NCBI GenBank assembly: GCA_029237695.1
Contig: CM055275.1
Span: forward strand, 92,418,833 to 92,482,832
Reading direction: 5' to 3'
Origin: Conchocele bisecta
Lineage: Eukaryota; Mollusca; Bivalvia; Lucinida; Thyasiridae
DNA: 64,000 nt
Shown here: positions 53,705-64,000 of the stretch, one piece after another
Layout of the letters: each line of letters opens with the position of its first letter
Position numbering within the stretch: the stretch's first letter is position 1
Translations under genes and position numbers: made by a program
The notes under the pieces: model-generated
Databases searched by the model: none
What the model was told of the DNA's origin: nothing
The model's input: only the letters and a program-made list of their open reading frames with translations

Positions 53705-54330
53705 TTATTTAATGGTGTTTAACGGCCTGTCAACAGCTAAGGTCATTTTAGGCCGGGTTGGCGGGGTCAAATCCCATATGATACCGATTTTGATGGGGGA
53801 TAAATCCCAAAATCAGAACTGAATATTTACAGAGAAAAATATATAGTCAGCCCTGAAATTAGAATAACCTGACCTGTAGCCGATTTCATCAACATTGCAA
53901 AGTATACTTATCTAGCAAAGTATACTTTGAGGGAGTAATCATTGATTTTCCCAATATGCATTATATCATATAGAACTAACCACTGCACATATTTGATGAT
54001 TAAAACTATACAGAATTATTATACTGAAATTATTACATTATCACAGCCAAAATGGCTGTGATAATGTAATAAATTCAGTATAATAAAAATTAATAAATTT
54101 ATCCTAAAATTGAAAATTTCTCCCTCAAAGTATACTTTGCTAGGAAAGTATACTTTGCAGTGTTGGTGAAATAGGCGACTGGTGCCAGGTCCATACCACC
54201 GCACCAGAGTCACTTAACCTCTTCCCCTAAAAGTAATAGCATTAGGAATAATCATATATCTCTTATTAGGGGCATAACCAGATTTAGCTGTCACATACAA
54301 AAATGCCGATGACGTACCTGAGGGCTAAAT
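53705..54330. repeat. Dispersed repeat (GTTTAACGGCC family), copy 3, interrupted
   Basis: GTGTTTAACGGCCTGTCAAC to GAATAACCTGACCTG, then a nested element (53876-54178), then GTGCCAGGTCCATACC and the rest, including CACTTAACCTCTTCCCC. The break falls inside the ACCTGGTGCC word that is intact in copy 1. Confidence 0.72.
53876..54178. mobile_element. Nested MITE with about 32-bp inverted ends and a 33-bp hairpin
   Basis: Ends TAGCCGATTTCATCAACATT.. and ..AATAGGCGA, with CAAAGTATACTT words at both ends. The centre is a hairpin: 54017-54049 against 54053-54085, 32 of 33 bases paired, loop AAA (tip ATCACAGCCA/TGGCTGTGAT). A CTG duplication may flank it. Confidence 0.82.
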
Positions 54331-54504
54331 CATGAGCAGCATCAAGAACATTATGTTAACTGTACAATGAACAGTATAGACCCTGATCACACTGAACACA
54401 TGATCAGTTGGATACAGGGCGCTACACTGGTCGCAACAAATAATAACAAATTATGTTTACTTGTACAGTTACACATGTATAACTGAAATCTACTCAGAAT
54501 TTGA

Positions 54505-55225
54505 TAACCCGAGCGTTCAAGTTTTGAACGCACCCAGTCTCTGACCTTGACCCTGGGCTTAGCGGGGCGGGAAGAATTTGGATTTGTCACAAGGCGGTAG
54601 CCATTTACCCGAACGTTAAGGTTTCAAACGCAACAAGTCTGTGCCATTGACACTGGGCTTAGTGGGGGCGTGACGAATGTGGATTTGTCACAGGGCGGTA
54701 GAGGACCATTGGTGCAATGCATGTGTGAAATGTGAAGCAGATCCGAGCAAGGAAACATAAATCATAAGCCATTTACTCGAGCGTTAAGGTTTAGAACGCA
54801 CCAAGTCTGTGCCCTTGAGCCTGGTCTTAGCGAGGGCGCGACGAATGTGGATTTGTCAAAGGGCGGTAAAGGACCATTGGAGCAATGCGTGTGTGAAATG
54901 GGAAGCAGATCCGAGCAAGGAAACATAAATCATAAACCATTTACCCGAGCGTTAAGGTTTGGAACGCACCAAGTCTGTGCCCTTGAGCTTGGTCTTAGCG
55001 AGGGCGCGACGAATGTGGATTTGTCAAAGGGCGGTAAAGGACCATTGGAGCAATGCGTGTGTGAAATGGGAAGCAGATCCGAGCAAGGAAACATATAGTA
55101 TAAACCATTTACCCGAGCTTAAAGGTTTCGGGACAATGTACGTAAGTACGGACGCCGGAAACACTATATGCCCCCCCCCACCCCCAACCCCCCCCCTCAC
55201 CATTCGGTGGCGGGGGGGGGGGCAT
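54505..55225. mobile_element. Pearl/Helitron-like element with 4-5 tandem 167-bp units
   Basis: Same unit as 48359-49862 (CCCGAGCGTTAAGGTTTGGA, TGTGGATTTGTCAAAGGGCG) and the same end: GTACGGACGCCGGAAACACT then a CCCCCC.../CATTCGGTGG/GGGGGG hairpin ending GGCAT at 55225. C/G runs are longer than in the other copy. Confidence 0.82.
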
Positions 55226-55249
55226 GAAACATGAAGGGACATAACTCCA

Positions 55250-55541
55250 CAATTATGAAAGTGAGAGTTGTATTTCTTGCGCGACACACCTTTGACCCGA
55301 TATCTATGCATGTGCGAAGTTTCGTAAATATATCCCAATCGGTAGCCATATACGATCCATGCTCTCACAAGAAAACATGTACACAAAATGCGAAGGAAAG
55401 CTGGAGGATACATTCGGGCATGATGAGTCGTGTCTGTGCAATGGAGCAGTGGTTTAATATTAAAAAATCTCCACTTGATTTGGTGATCAAACTCACAACC
55501 TTTGGTTTGACATCGTAACCATTCGACCACTGCTGCTCCCA
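55250..55541 (-). mobile_element. Possible tRNA-derived SINE
   Basis: Minus strand from 55541: GGGAGCAGCAGTGGTCGAAT then GGTTACGATG resembles a pol III A box (TGGTCGAATGG), and GGTTGTGAGTTTGATCACC about 45 nt on resembles a B box. No complete tRNA cloverleaf. A SINE head is the simplest reading. Confidence 0.4.
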
Positions 55542-55544
55542 GAT

Positions 55545-55700
55545 AAACTAGAATATGTGTTCATGGAACACGGATGCCCCACCCGAGGACTTGTCAGAAA
55601 AACTCATATAGAAACTTGTAAAATCTTATTGACAAAAATGGGACGGACGGACGGACAGGGTAACGCTATATATTGCCCCTCCACTATCGTGGTCAGCTTC
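55545..55700. mobile_element. Minimal pearl/Helitron-like element, no core array
   Basis: AAACTAGAATATGTGTTCAT with the GTGTTC/GAACAC hairpin and CGGATGCCCCACCCGAGGAC, then GGGACGGACGGACGGACAGG and GTAACGCTATATATTGCCCC. Both ends of the family are present without tandem units. Confidence 0.65.
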
Positions 55701-55789
55701 CAGAAGAATGCAAATATTAGTGAAGAAACGCACAAGCAAAATAATCGATCGCGATGCTTTCTGTAAAATGATGCCAAAAATGTAGAGAA

Positions 55790-56675
55790 TTTTCTATATA
55801 AGTCTTTCACCTTGACCTTGGGGTTAGCAGGCACCATTGGGTTTATGTAGAATGATGCTGCCTGTTGTTACAAATACATCAATGAAATATTAAAGCATTC
55901 CATCAAGGGAAACAGAAGTTACAATGAATTAAGCCAAGTTTTCGAAACTGAGCATTTTCTGAGTATGTGACCTTGACCTTGAGGTTAGCGGGCACCACAT
56001 GCTTCCCGTAGAATTATGCGGGATGCTGTTGCAAATGCATCTATAAAATAGTAAAGCATTCCATCAAGGGAAACAGAACAGAAGTAATGAATTATCCCGA
56101 GTGTTAAGTTTTGGAAATGGAGCATTTCGTAAGTCTGTGACCTTGACCTTGTGGCTAGCGGGCACCATGGGCTTTCTGTAGAATGATGTGGGATGCTGTT
56201 ACAAATGCATCTATGAAATATGAAAACATTCCATCAAGGCAAACAGAATTAACCACAGCGTTAAGTTTTCGAAACAGTGTTTTCTAAGCCTGTGACCTTG
56301 ACATTGGGGTGAGCGGGCATACGCTTTCCGTAGAATGATGCGGGATGATATTCCAAATGCATCTATGAAATATTAAATCATTCCATGAAAGAAAACAGAA
56401 ATTATTGCCGATTAACCCCAACGTTAAGTTTTGTGACGGACAGACGGACGGACGGACGTTCCAACATTTTGGGTTTATGGGGTATTTCCATTGTTTGAAG
56501 ATCAAAGAAAACGCCCCTAAACAACAAAAGAGTTTATGAGTTTACGGAATAAATCAAAGGAATCTTTTGTTCCTAACCACGCCCCTAAGCTCTCAAACCC
56601 CTAGACGTTGGCCAGGACAGACAGACAACTTTTGTATCCCTATATCCCCTTTTCGCTACACGAGGGGATAATAAA
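55790..56675. mobile_element. Pearl/Helitron-like element with about 4 units of 160-170 bp
   Basis: Units contain GTGACCTTGACCTTGAGGTT, AGCGGGCACCA, GTAGAATGATGCGGGATG and TTCCATCAAGGGAAACAGAA. Followed by (GGAC)n near 56437-56458, the TTCCAACATTTTGGGTTTAT tail also found three times near 21.4-22.4 kb, and a terminal TATCCCC/GGGGATA hairpin ending GATAATAAAAT at 56675. Confidence 0.75.
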
Positions 56676-58070
56676 ATTGAAACTAAACAACAGACTTTAA
56701 TGGGTTTTAAAGTGGCCATAACTATTATTCGGCCAGCAAATCAAGGCACCGCGTGCATAATATAAGCGACGCGGTCAAACTTATTGCGCCGCGGCACACT
56801 GACAACTGCAATTATAACGCCGCGGTCCCACGGCGTTATAAATGGCTGGGGAAAGGCCTGCATAATTATATCATTGTTTTCTTACGGTTACATTTACAAT
56901 ATTAGCTTTCAATTACGGAAACCGATAAATTTTGTGTAATTAATGTCTTTTTTGTACAATATACATGCATTAATCATATTTGATTCATCATTGCCTTGCA
57001 TAATACTGTCCTTTGCACGTATGATGGAGAGGTTTGCTGGATAAATTCTATGGTGGCTAATCAGGTACAACCACCCAACTGGACAATACCAAAGCGGCAT
57101 CCTTGTTGTCATGTATTCGTGTGCTGCACTTCAATATGATTGCTTTTCTTTTATGTTGGGACTGTTGGGTAATAGTTGTTGTCCCTGTATACTGCATCTC
57201 TAGAGCCTCCATTATCCATATATTTATTTCCTGTGAAATGTAATACTTTAATCATTACATGATATGATTGATTATACATGTATATACGTCTGCCATGTAT
57301 ATAAGTATCTAATATATGGGCCGCGCTCTGTGAAAACCAGCCTTAATGACAACGTCATGAAAGGCTGTAAATGACGTCGCAAAGTTACGCATAAATTTAC
57401 CAACGTCACGTCGGATTTTGACACTTGGAATTGTTGCGCCATTGCAATAAGTTGTCCTATTTATAGCCGTACGCTTTACGGCTCACATATTTAATGTTGG
57501 ATATGCGTGGCAGAATTGTACAGTTGTTTTCATAGTGGTTCAGATAGTTGTCTTTTTTTTCTTCGGTTTCCTTCAAGGAAATACGTAGTAATTTTGTCGA
57601 TTATTTTTATACAAATGGGCATATTGCATTTATGATTTTTATAATATATTATATGGACGACTTGTGAAATGACATTTGAAACTAAATAACAATACGACCG
57701 GTATTTTTAGATAACACATAACCATATCAGTATTATGTAATCATAATGATAATATTTCTTTTAAACTTTATTTATATATGTATATAACAATTACAAACAA
57801 ACGCGAGAACAATTGTAGTCGGCGTAGATGGAGGCGTCTGCATGTTTCTTAATTTGGATTGAAACCGGAATACTCACAGAAAACAAACTTATCCTGTCTG
57901 GCGACCACCATCAGCTGTACATGTACTTACAACTTTGAGATCGACCCCGGGGCGCGTGTGTGCGCTCTTTACTAATTATATTACACGGTCCCGTTCAGAT
58001 TAGAGCGGGGTCGGTATTTTCAGCCGTCTAAGGTGGCAGTGACCAGTTAGCCGCCAGTTTCGTATAATGG
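56676..58070. other. Gene-free host sequence
   Basis: GC-rich patch with CACGCCGCGGCG-type words near 56740-56840. AT-rich otherwise. No gene supported. Confidence 0.4.
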
Positions 58071-61000
58071 CACCGGTGAAATTTATAAATATTACACTTT
58101 CTGCTGATTAAAATTCATTTTAATTGTTTAATGAATTGTTTGTAGTTGATTTTGTATTGTATTCAGATTTTACATCGTATTAATTGATGAATGCTCAGTC
58201 CAGGGCCATCTGACCTGTTCCCATTGATCAGAAATGGGCAAATACGAATTGAGGGTATGTTGTGACAAAAACTGATCAAAACAACAGATTTTTCTGGGAG
58301 TTTCAAACAAGAATTTATTTCAGAGAAAACTCATGGATGGGAACTGGTTTGCACCATGATAGTGCATTTGCCTCTGGATGATGATTGAGAACACATACAA
58401 CATTCAATCTGTAGTTCCGCAAGTAGCGTGTCACGGCATGGTTTTAAAGTGAATATTTTACCTCAGAATTGGACAATTTTAAAGAGGCTGCACCAAGATA
58501 TTTCACATTCCTGCATAGGTAATTAAGGAGCACTAATAGAGCAGCATATTTGTGTTTATGTAAAAGCTTCTTGAGTGTCTAGGTCACAAATGTCGAACTC
58601 ATATTGCTGTCTGCCTACTTATTTGGAATATTGAATTAAATACATACTGTCCGAGGGCGTGAAATTGATAATTTTAAATTAACTGGTCACTGCTCCCTTA
58701 AGGCAAAACATGATTTCCTGAATTTGCCATTTCTGTCATTTGTTACATTTCAATGTTGACGTAAACATTTATCGACATTGAAAATACCATTTCAGGACAG
58801 CTGACATGTGTCTGATGAATGTTTTGAGCCATTTTAGCAGGGAAGCCTCTCGAGCTGAAAATACAACAACTAAATGGTGAAATTCTGATGTTTGATATCT
58901 TGATGATTTTCTGGACGGATTTGACTGTGTTGCACAACGATTAGCCTAGAAAGTGTAGTTGAAGGACATTTCTCTGAATTTGTGTTAAATGTAGATCTAC
59001 TCAATAACAGAAATGTCTATTTTGTGTAGATTGACCGCCTTAGTCCACACAGTTAGGACCGCATCTTTCACTGAATGTCTCTAGTTTACCCGACTCGGCT
59101 GTATGTGTCACTTATTACATTTAAGCTGCTGCTAGCCTGTACCTGGATGGTAGCCACCTGGCAAGAATAACCAGACCAGTAGAAGAACAAGAAATAGCAT
59201 ATCGGTTAGTGTATTTTCACATTGGGCTGAAACTAGGTGGCCCGCGGTGTCGTAAACAGTGACCTGTATGCCTGCACACTTGTTTCAGAGTTACTTTTTC
59301 CATTTTTCTGACCAGCTACCCTCCCTATTAGACTCTGAAAGCCTTGAATGACATTGCCCTGCTGTGATCCACCTTAAACCATTGTCTCTCAGGTGACCTT
59401 CATTCGACCTTGACCTACATTTTCTGCTAGTTTGACAAATCACTTTACGTATTTCTGTCCGTTTCGCACCAAATACAGTCACTAAGCCGACCATGCTTGT
59501 GCTACTTCATCAAGTTGTGGTACTCATATGGAGCGAATGTGCATGTGACCTTGAACTGACATTGACCTACTTTCTATGCTCGATTTACTCCATCCGTTTA
59601 CATTAAATGTGCACTCTGTGAATGTGGCCTTGTCGCAGCAGTGGTTGTGAAATGGTAGAGCTCTGCTATTGTCTGATAGCTATTATTTTACAGTTTTTAA
59701 GTTTATTGACGAGCAATAAACACCAAGTAATATGCTACTAGGTGTATTTTTTTTATCTCTTAGTAGGGTCTTGAACCTACTGAGGGCCCTTGAAAGAACT
59801 TGTATGTCGGTGACATTATGAAAATGTTCAAATCTGTCGATAATTTCTCGAAAATATGCACAGTTTTTACTGGTTCAAGGTCACATACACATCTTGCTAA
59901 TACATGTGAAGCAGCTGTAGTGCTTGCTAAGCAGTGTAATGAAGTGCTCGTATAGTTTGCGCCTCCTTACATAGCAACACGTCAGCAGTAACACTGTTGT
60001 AGCAAAATGCTGTTTCGACCCAAATTTGACCACTTTCCGAAGCTGTACCCCCACCCTTAAAAACATTTGCGACAGGCACTTCTACACAATATACATTTAA
60101 TATTAGGTTTATTCTGTTTGGAATTGACCACCCTACTAGCAAATGACAGAAAATGTGCAGTGAAAAAAAGGGGTCTGCATCCTTAAGGCAAAACATGATT
60201 TCCTGAATTTGCCATTTCTGTCATTTGTTACATTTCAATGTTGACACCGGTGAAATTTATAAATATTACACTTTCTGCTGATTAAAATTCATTTTAATTG
60301 TTTAATGAATTGTTTGTAGTTGATTTTGTATTTTATTCAGATTTTACATCGTATTAATTGATGAATGCTCAGTCCAGGGCCATCTGACCTGTTCCCATTG
60401 ATCAGAAATGGGCAAATACGAATTGAGGGTATGTTGTGACAAAAACTGATCAAAACAACAGATTTTTCTGGGAGTTTCAAACAAGAATTTATTTCAGAGA
60501 AAACTCATGGATGGGAACTGGTTTGCACCATGATAGTGCATTTGCCTCTGGATGATGATTGAGAACACATACAACATTCAATCTGTAGTTCCGCAAGTAG
60601 CGTGTCACGGCATGGTTTTAAAGTGAATATTTTACCTCAGAATTGGACAATTTTAAAGAGGCTGCACCAAGATATTTCACATTCCTGCATAGGTAATTAA
60701 GGAGCACTAATAGAGCAGCATATTTGTGTTTATGTAAAAGCTTCTTGAGTGTCTAGGTCACAAATGTCGAACTCATATTGCTGTCTGCCTACTTATTTGG
60801 AATATTGAATTAAATACATACTGTCCGAGGGCGTGAAATTGATAATTTTAAATTAACTGGTCACTGCTCCCTTAAGGCAAAACATGATTTCCTGAATTTG
60901 CCATTTCTGTCATTTGTTACATTTCAATGTTGACGTAAACATTTACGACATTGAAAATACCATTTCAGGACAGCTGACATGTGTCTGATGAATGTTTTGA

Positions 61001-62768
61001 GNNNNNNNNNNNNNNNNNNNNNNNNNNNNNNNNNNNNNNNNNNNNNNNNNNNNNNNNNNNNNNNNNNNNNNNNNNNNNNNNNNNNNNNNNNNNNNNNNNN
61101 NNNNNNNNNNNNNNNNNNNNNNNNNNNNNNNNNNNNNNNNNNNNNNNNNNNNNNNNNNNNNNNNNNNNNNNNNNNNNNNNNNNNNNNNNNNNNNNNNNNN
61201 NNNNNNNNNNNNNNNNNNNNNNNNNNNNNNNNNNNNNNNNNNNNNNNNNNNNNNNNNNNNNNNNNNNNNNNNNNNNNNNNNNNNNNNNNNNNNNNNNNNN
61301 NNNNNNNNNNNNNNNNNNNNNNNNNNNNNNNNNNNNNNNNNNNNNNNNNNNNNNNNNNNNNNNNNNNNNNNNNNNNNNNNNNNNNNNNNNNNNNNNNNNN
61401 NNNNNNNNNNNNNNNNNNNNNNNNNNNNNNNNNNNNNNNNNNNNNNNNNNNNNNNNNNNNNNNNNNNNNNNNNNNNNNNNNNNNNNNNNNNNNNNNNNNN
61501 NAAACAGTGACCTGTATGCCTGCACACTTGTTTCAGAGTTACTTTCCATTTTTCTGACCAGCTACCCTCCCTATTAGACTCTGAAAGCCTTGAATGACAT
61601 TGCCCTGCTGTGATCCACCTGAAACCATTGTCTCTCAAGTGACCTTCATCCGACCTTGACCTACATTTTCTGCTAGTTTGACAAATCATTTTACGTATTT
61701 CGGTCCGTTTCGCACCAAATACAGTCACTAAGCCGACCATGCTTGTGCTACTTCATCAAGTTGTGGTACTCATATGAAGCGAATGTACATGTGACCTTGA
61801 ACTGACATTGACCTACTTTCTATGCTCGATTTACTCCATCCGTTTACATTAAATGTGCACTCTGTGTATGTGGCCTTGTCGCAGCAGTGGGTGTGAAATG
61901 GTAGAGCTCTGCTATTGTCTGATAGCTATTATTTTACAGTTTTTAAGTTTATTGACGAGCAATAAACACCAAGTAATATGCTACTAGGTGTATTTTTTTT
62001 ATCTCTTAGTAGGGTCTTGAACCTACTGAGGGCCCTTGAAAGAACTTGTATGTCGGTGACATTATGAAAATGTTCAAATCTGCCGATAATTTCTCGAAAA
62101 TATGCACAGTTTTTACTGGTTCAAGGTCACATACACATCTTGCTAATACATGTGAAGCAGCTGTAGTGCTTGCTAAGCAGTGTAATGAAGTGCTCGTATA
62201 GTTTGCGCCTCCTTACATAGCAACACGTCAGCAGTAACACTGTTGTAGCAAAATGCTGTTTCGACCCAAATTTGACCACTTTCCGAAGCTGTACCCCCAC
62301 CCTTAAAATTAATTTGTGACAGGCACTTCTACACAATATACATTTAATATTAGGTTTATTCTGTTTGGAATTGACCACCCTACTAGCAAATGACAGAAAA
62401 TGTGCAGTGAAAAAAAGGGGTCTGCATCCTTAAGGCAAAACATGATTTCCTGAATTTGCCATTTCTGTCATTTGTTACATTTCAATGTTGACACCGGTGA
62501 AATTTATAAATATTACACTTTCTGCTGATTAAAATTCATTTTAATTGTTTAATGAATTTTTTGTAGTTGATTTTGTATTTTATTCAGATTTTACATCGTA
62601 TTAATTGATGAATGCTCAGTCCAGGGCCATCTGACCTGTTCCCATTGATCAGAAATGGGCAAATACGAATTGAGGGTATGTTGTGACAAAAACTGATCAA
62701 AACAACAGATTTTTCTGGGAGTTTCAAACAAGAATTTATTTCAGAGAAAACTCATGGATGGGAACTGA
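58071..62768. repeat. 2.17-kb tandem repeat, about 2.1 copies
   Basis: Units start at CACCGGTGAAATTTATAAAT: 58071, 60245 and 62492 (the last is cut at 62768). Units 1 and 2 are nearly identical. The 62-bp segment CCTTAAGGCAAAACATGATT... ends each unit (60183-60244, 62431-62491) and also occurs inside it (58699-58760, 60874-60935). No coding function recognised; frames inside lack family motifs. Confidence 0.92.
61002..61501. other. Assembly gap (500 N)
   Basis: Exactly 500 N, a placeholder size. The same flanks in unit 1 (58828 and 59254) enclose 425 bases, so the true missing length is probably near 425. Translated frames across it are meaningless. Confidence 0.97.
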
Positions 62769-63173
62769 CAATTCTCCTGTGCTCCAATAAGGCCATGATA
62801 TACAGCAAGGGAGACAATTAACTGGAATTCTTCCTCTTGTCATAACAAACATGTGTAGCGAACTTGGTGAAGATGAGACAAGGTTATTGTGAAGACATTG
62901 TGAGGACATTGTGAGGATATTGACATTGTGAGGATATTGTGAGGATAACCTGCGTCTGTCCACCACCCATTGTCGGCACTATAATATGAACACATATCAT
63001 AGTTCACACTACTCTCTAAGCCAATAGCTGGACAGTATTGTGCTCCACTTATTTCACATATTGCAACGTTTAGTCCAATAAGTTGTGTATTACCAAATTT
63101 AAGTGTTCGACAAGAAATGGAAAATCATACTCGGATAGGACATTGCATTGTACACTTGGCTGAACTATAAGTC
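62769..63173. other. Gene-free host sequence
   Basis: Short GTGAGGATATTGACATT-like direct repeats at 62886-62945. No gene. Confidence 0.45.
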
Positions 63174-63274
63174 AGTTATTGTTCACATATTGGATTTTTC
63201 TGGAACTAAATGCTGCGGTCGCTACGGCTCCCTCACATTTAATTCCTTAAAAATCCGATATGAGAACAATAACT
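63174..63274. mobile_element. Foldback MITE, 39-bp arms
   Basis: AGTTATTGTTCACATATTGG..AAATG (63174-63212) pairs with 63236-63274 with a few mismatches; GC-rich loop GCTGCGGTCGCTACGGCTCC. Confidence 0.75.
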
Positions 63275-63441
63275 AATGCATACGTCACATTTTCAAACAG
63301 GTGACAGTGTGTAAAAACAGCAGACTATAATATGTGGTTGTCGCCTTTTAAAGGTTAATGATGAGGTTATGCACAGCCTGTATGTCTTGCCTGCATGAAC
63401 AGAATGCATATTCCACCAATCTGTCGATAGATTCCTAATAT

Positions 63442-63668
63442 AGGAATGAATGGCCTTTTTGTGGAATTTATCGGGGTATAAACTTGGAAAAGTCGCGGGA
63501 ATACTGGACGAAGCGATAAAAAATTACAATTTTTTAAAAAAAAATAAAAAAAAAAAAGATTTTTTTTTTCTCGAAAATTGTAATTTGTTTAAGGCCTCGT
63601 CCAGTATTCCAGCGACTTTTCCAAGTTTATATCCCCGATAAATTCCACAAAAAGGCCATCCATTCCTT
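63442..63668. mobile_element. Foldback element, about 100-bp arms around A/T runs
   Basis: Left arm AATGGCCTTTTTGTGGAATT to GGGAATACTGGACGA; the right arm is its inverse, ending GGCCATCCATTCCT. The centre is AAAATAAAAA/TTTTTTT. It explains the short frame at 63450-63641, which is not a gene. Confidence 0.88.
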
Positions 63669-64000
63669 ATAATTCCAGCATTTGAAAGAAAATGTGTTTA
63701 TTTTCCGTTTACTTAAGAATTATTTTAACTGCGCCTCACGGTTACGGAAAGTAGTTCGGCCTGGGAGTTTACTGGGATATAAATTTTGGACAGAGACTTG
63801 CTAAGGGCCAATCAAATGTTAGGGAATTGTGTAAATATTTTTGTGCTGGAATTATGAACATATAAGAAAATGTGATATTTTCCGTAAATGATGTATTTAG
63901 CATATTTATCCTGCTGCATTGAAGGGAAAAATATTTCAAAAGAAACTGGTCTTATACATGTCATATGATACCGGAATAGTAAACTAACAAATATTTTCCC
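63669..64000. other. Gene-free host sequence
   Basis: No gene or clear repeat seen before the window end. Confidence 0.4.

Noticed and set aside
54847..55530. Frames of 83, 91 and 168 codons
   Set aside because: Encoded by the same tandem unit and its GC hairpin; no family motif.
55440..55541. True tRNA gene
   Set aside because: A- and B-box-like words are present but no acceptor, anticodon and T stems could be drawn; SINE head kept at low confidence.
60943..61740. Long frames of 190-265 codons around 61 kb
   Set aside because: They cross the 500-N gap and contain only unknown residues.

Overview
The window is eukaryotic nuclear DNA from an invertebrate, most likely a bivalve mollusc. The reasons are intron-bearing host sequence (one ABCA3-like exon with a consensus GTAAGT donor), long AT-rich gene-free stretches, many palindromic MITE-like repeats, and tandem arrays of about 165 bp with GACCTTGACCTTG cores and GGAC microsatellites that resemble the 'pearl' repeats described in bivalves. 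Species was not determined. One 500-N assembly gap lies at 61002-61501.

The main content is three partial, decaying copies of Polinton/Maverick (adintovirus-like) elements. Copy A (1-4990) is AT-rich and runs off the left edge. It holds a divergent coiled-coil/membrane gene, then major capsid protein (MCP), packaging ATPase and four small late genes. Copy B (about 8914-18560) is GC-richer and has the same block, then a small conserved gene, the retrovirus-type integrase, and on the opposite strand a protein-primed-type DNA polymerase B with SAP-like repeats. Copy C (about 23164-31929) is inverted relative to B. It repeats the late block, breaks off before the integrase, and carries the other half of an element: a large conserved gene, a penton-like gene, a coiled-coil/beta-rich gene, a fragment with PPxY motifs and a small Cys/His protein. 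B and C together sketch a nearly complete element. A fourth orphan scrap (D) lies at 42340-42735.

In the late block the genes run MCP, ATPase (overlapping MCP by exactly 29 nt in all three copies), an iteron-like repeat spacer, then four small genes. MCP diverges from the coiled-coil gene across a 51-64 bp promoter. These are expected to build and fill a double-jelly-roll capsid; integrase and polymerase would insert and copy the element. Nearly all genes carry stops or frameshifts, but the ATPase is open in A and B and most small genes are open in A.

Outside the Polintons: an unassigned open reading frame of 284 codons (5776-6630) followed by three identical-spaced hairpins; a 69-bp minisatellite (18633-19190); a palindrome-rich AAACC..GGTTT array (34264-35345); a 65-bp array with a three-monomer higher-order period (35990-36966); a LINE remnant that lost its reverse transcriptase (38783-40171); the ABCA3-like first coding exon (41230-41521); several pearl/Helitron-like composite repeats (20.7-22.4, 48.4-49.9, 51.0-51.6 and 54.5-56.7 kb); and a 2.2-kb sequence tandemly repeated about 2.1 times (58071-62768) that contains the gap.
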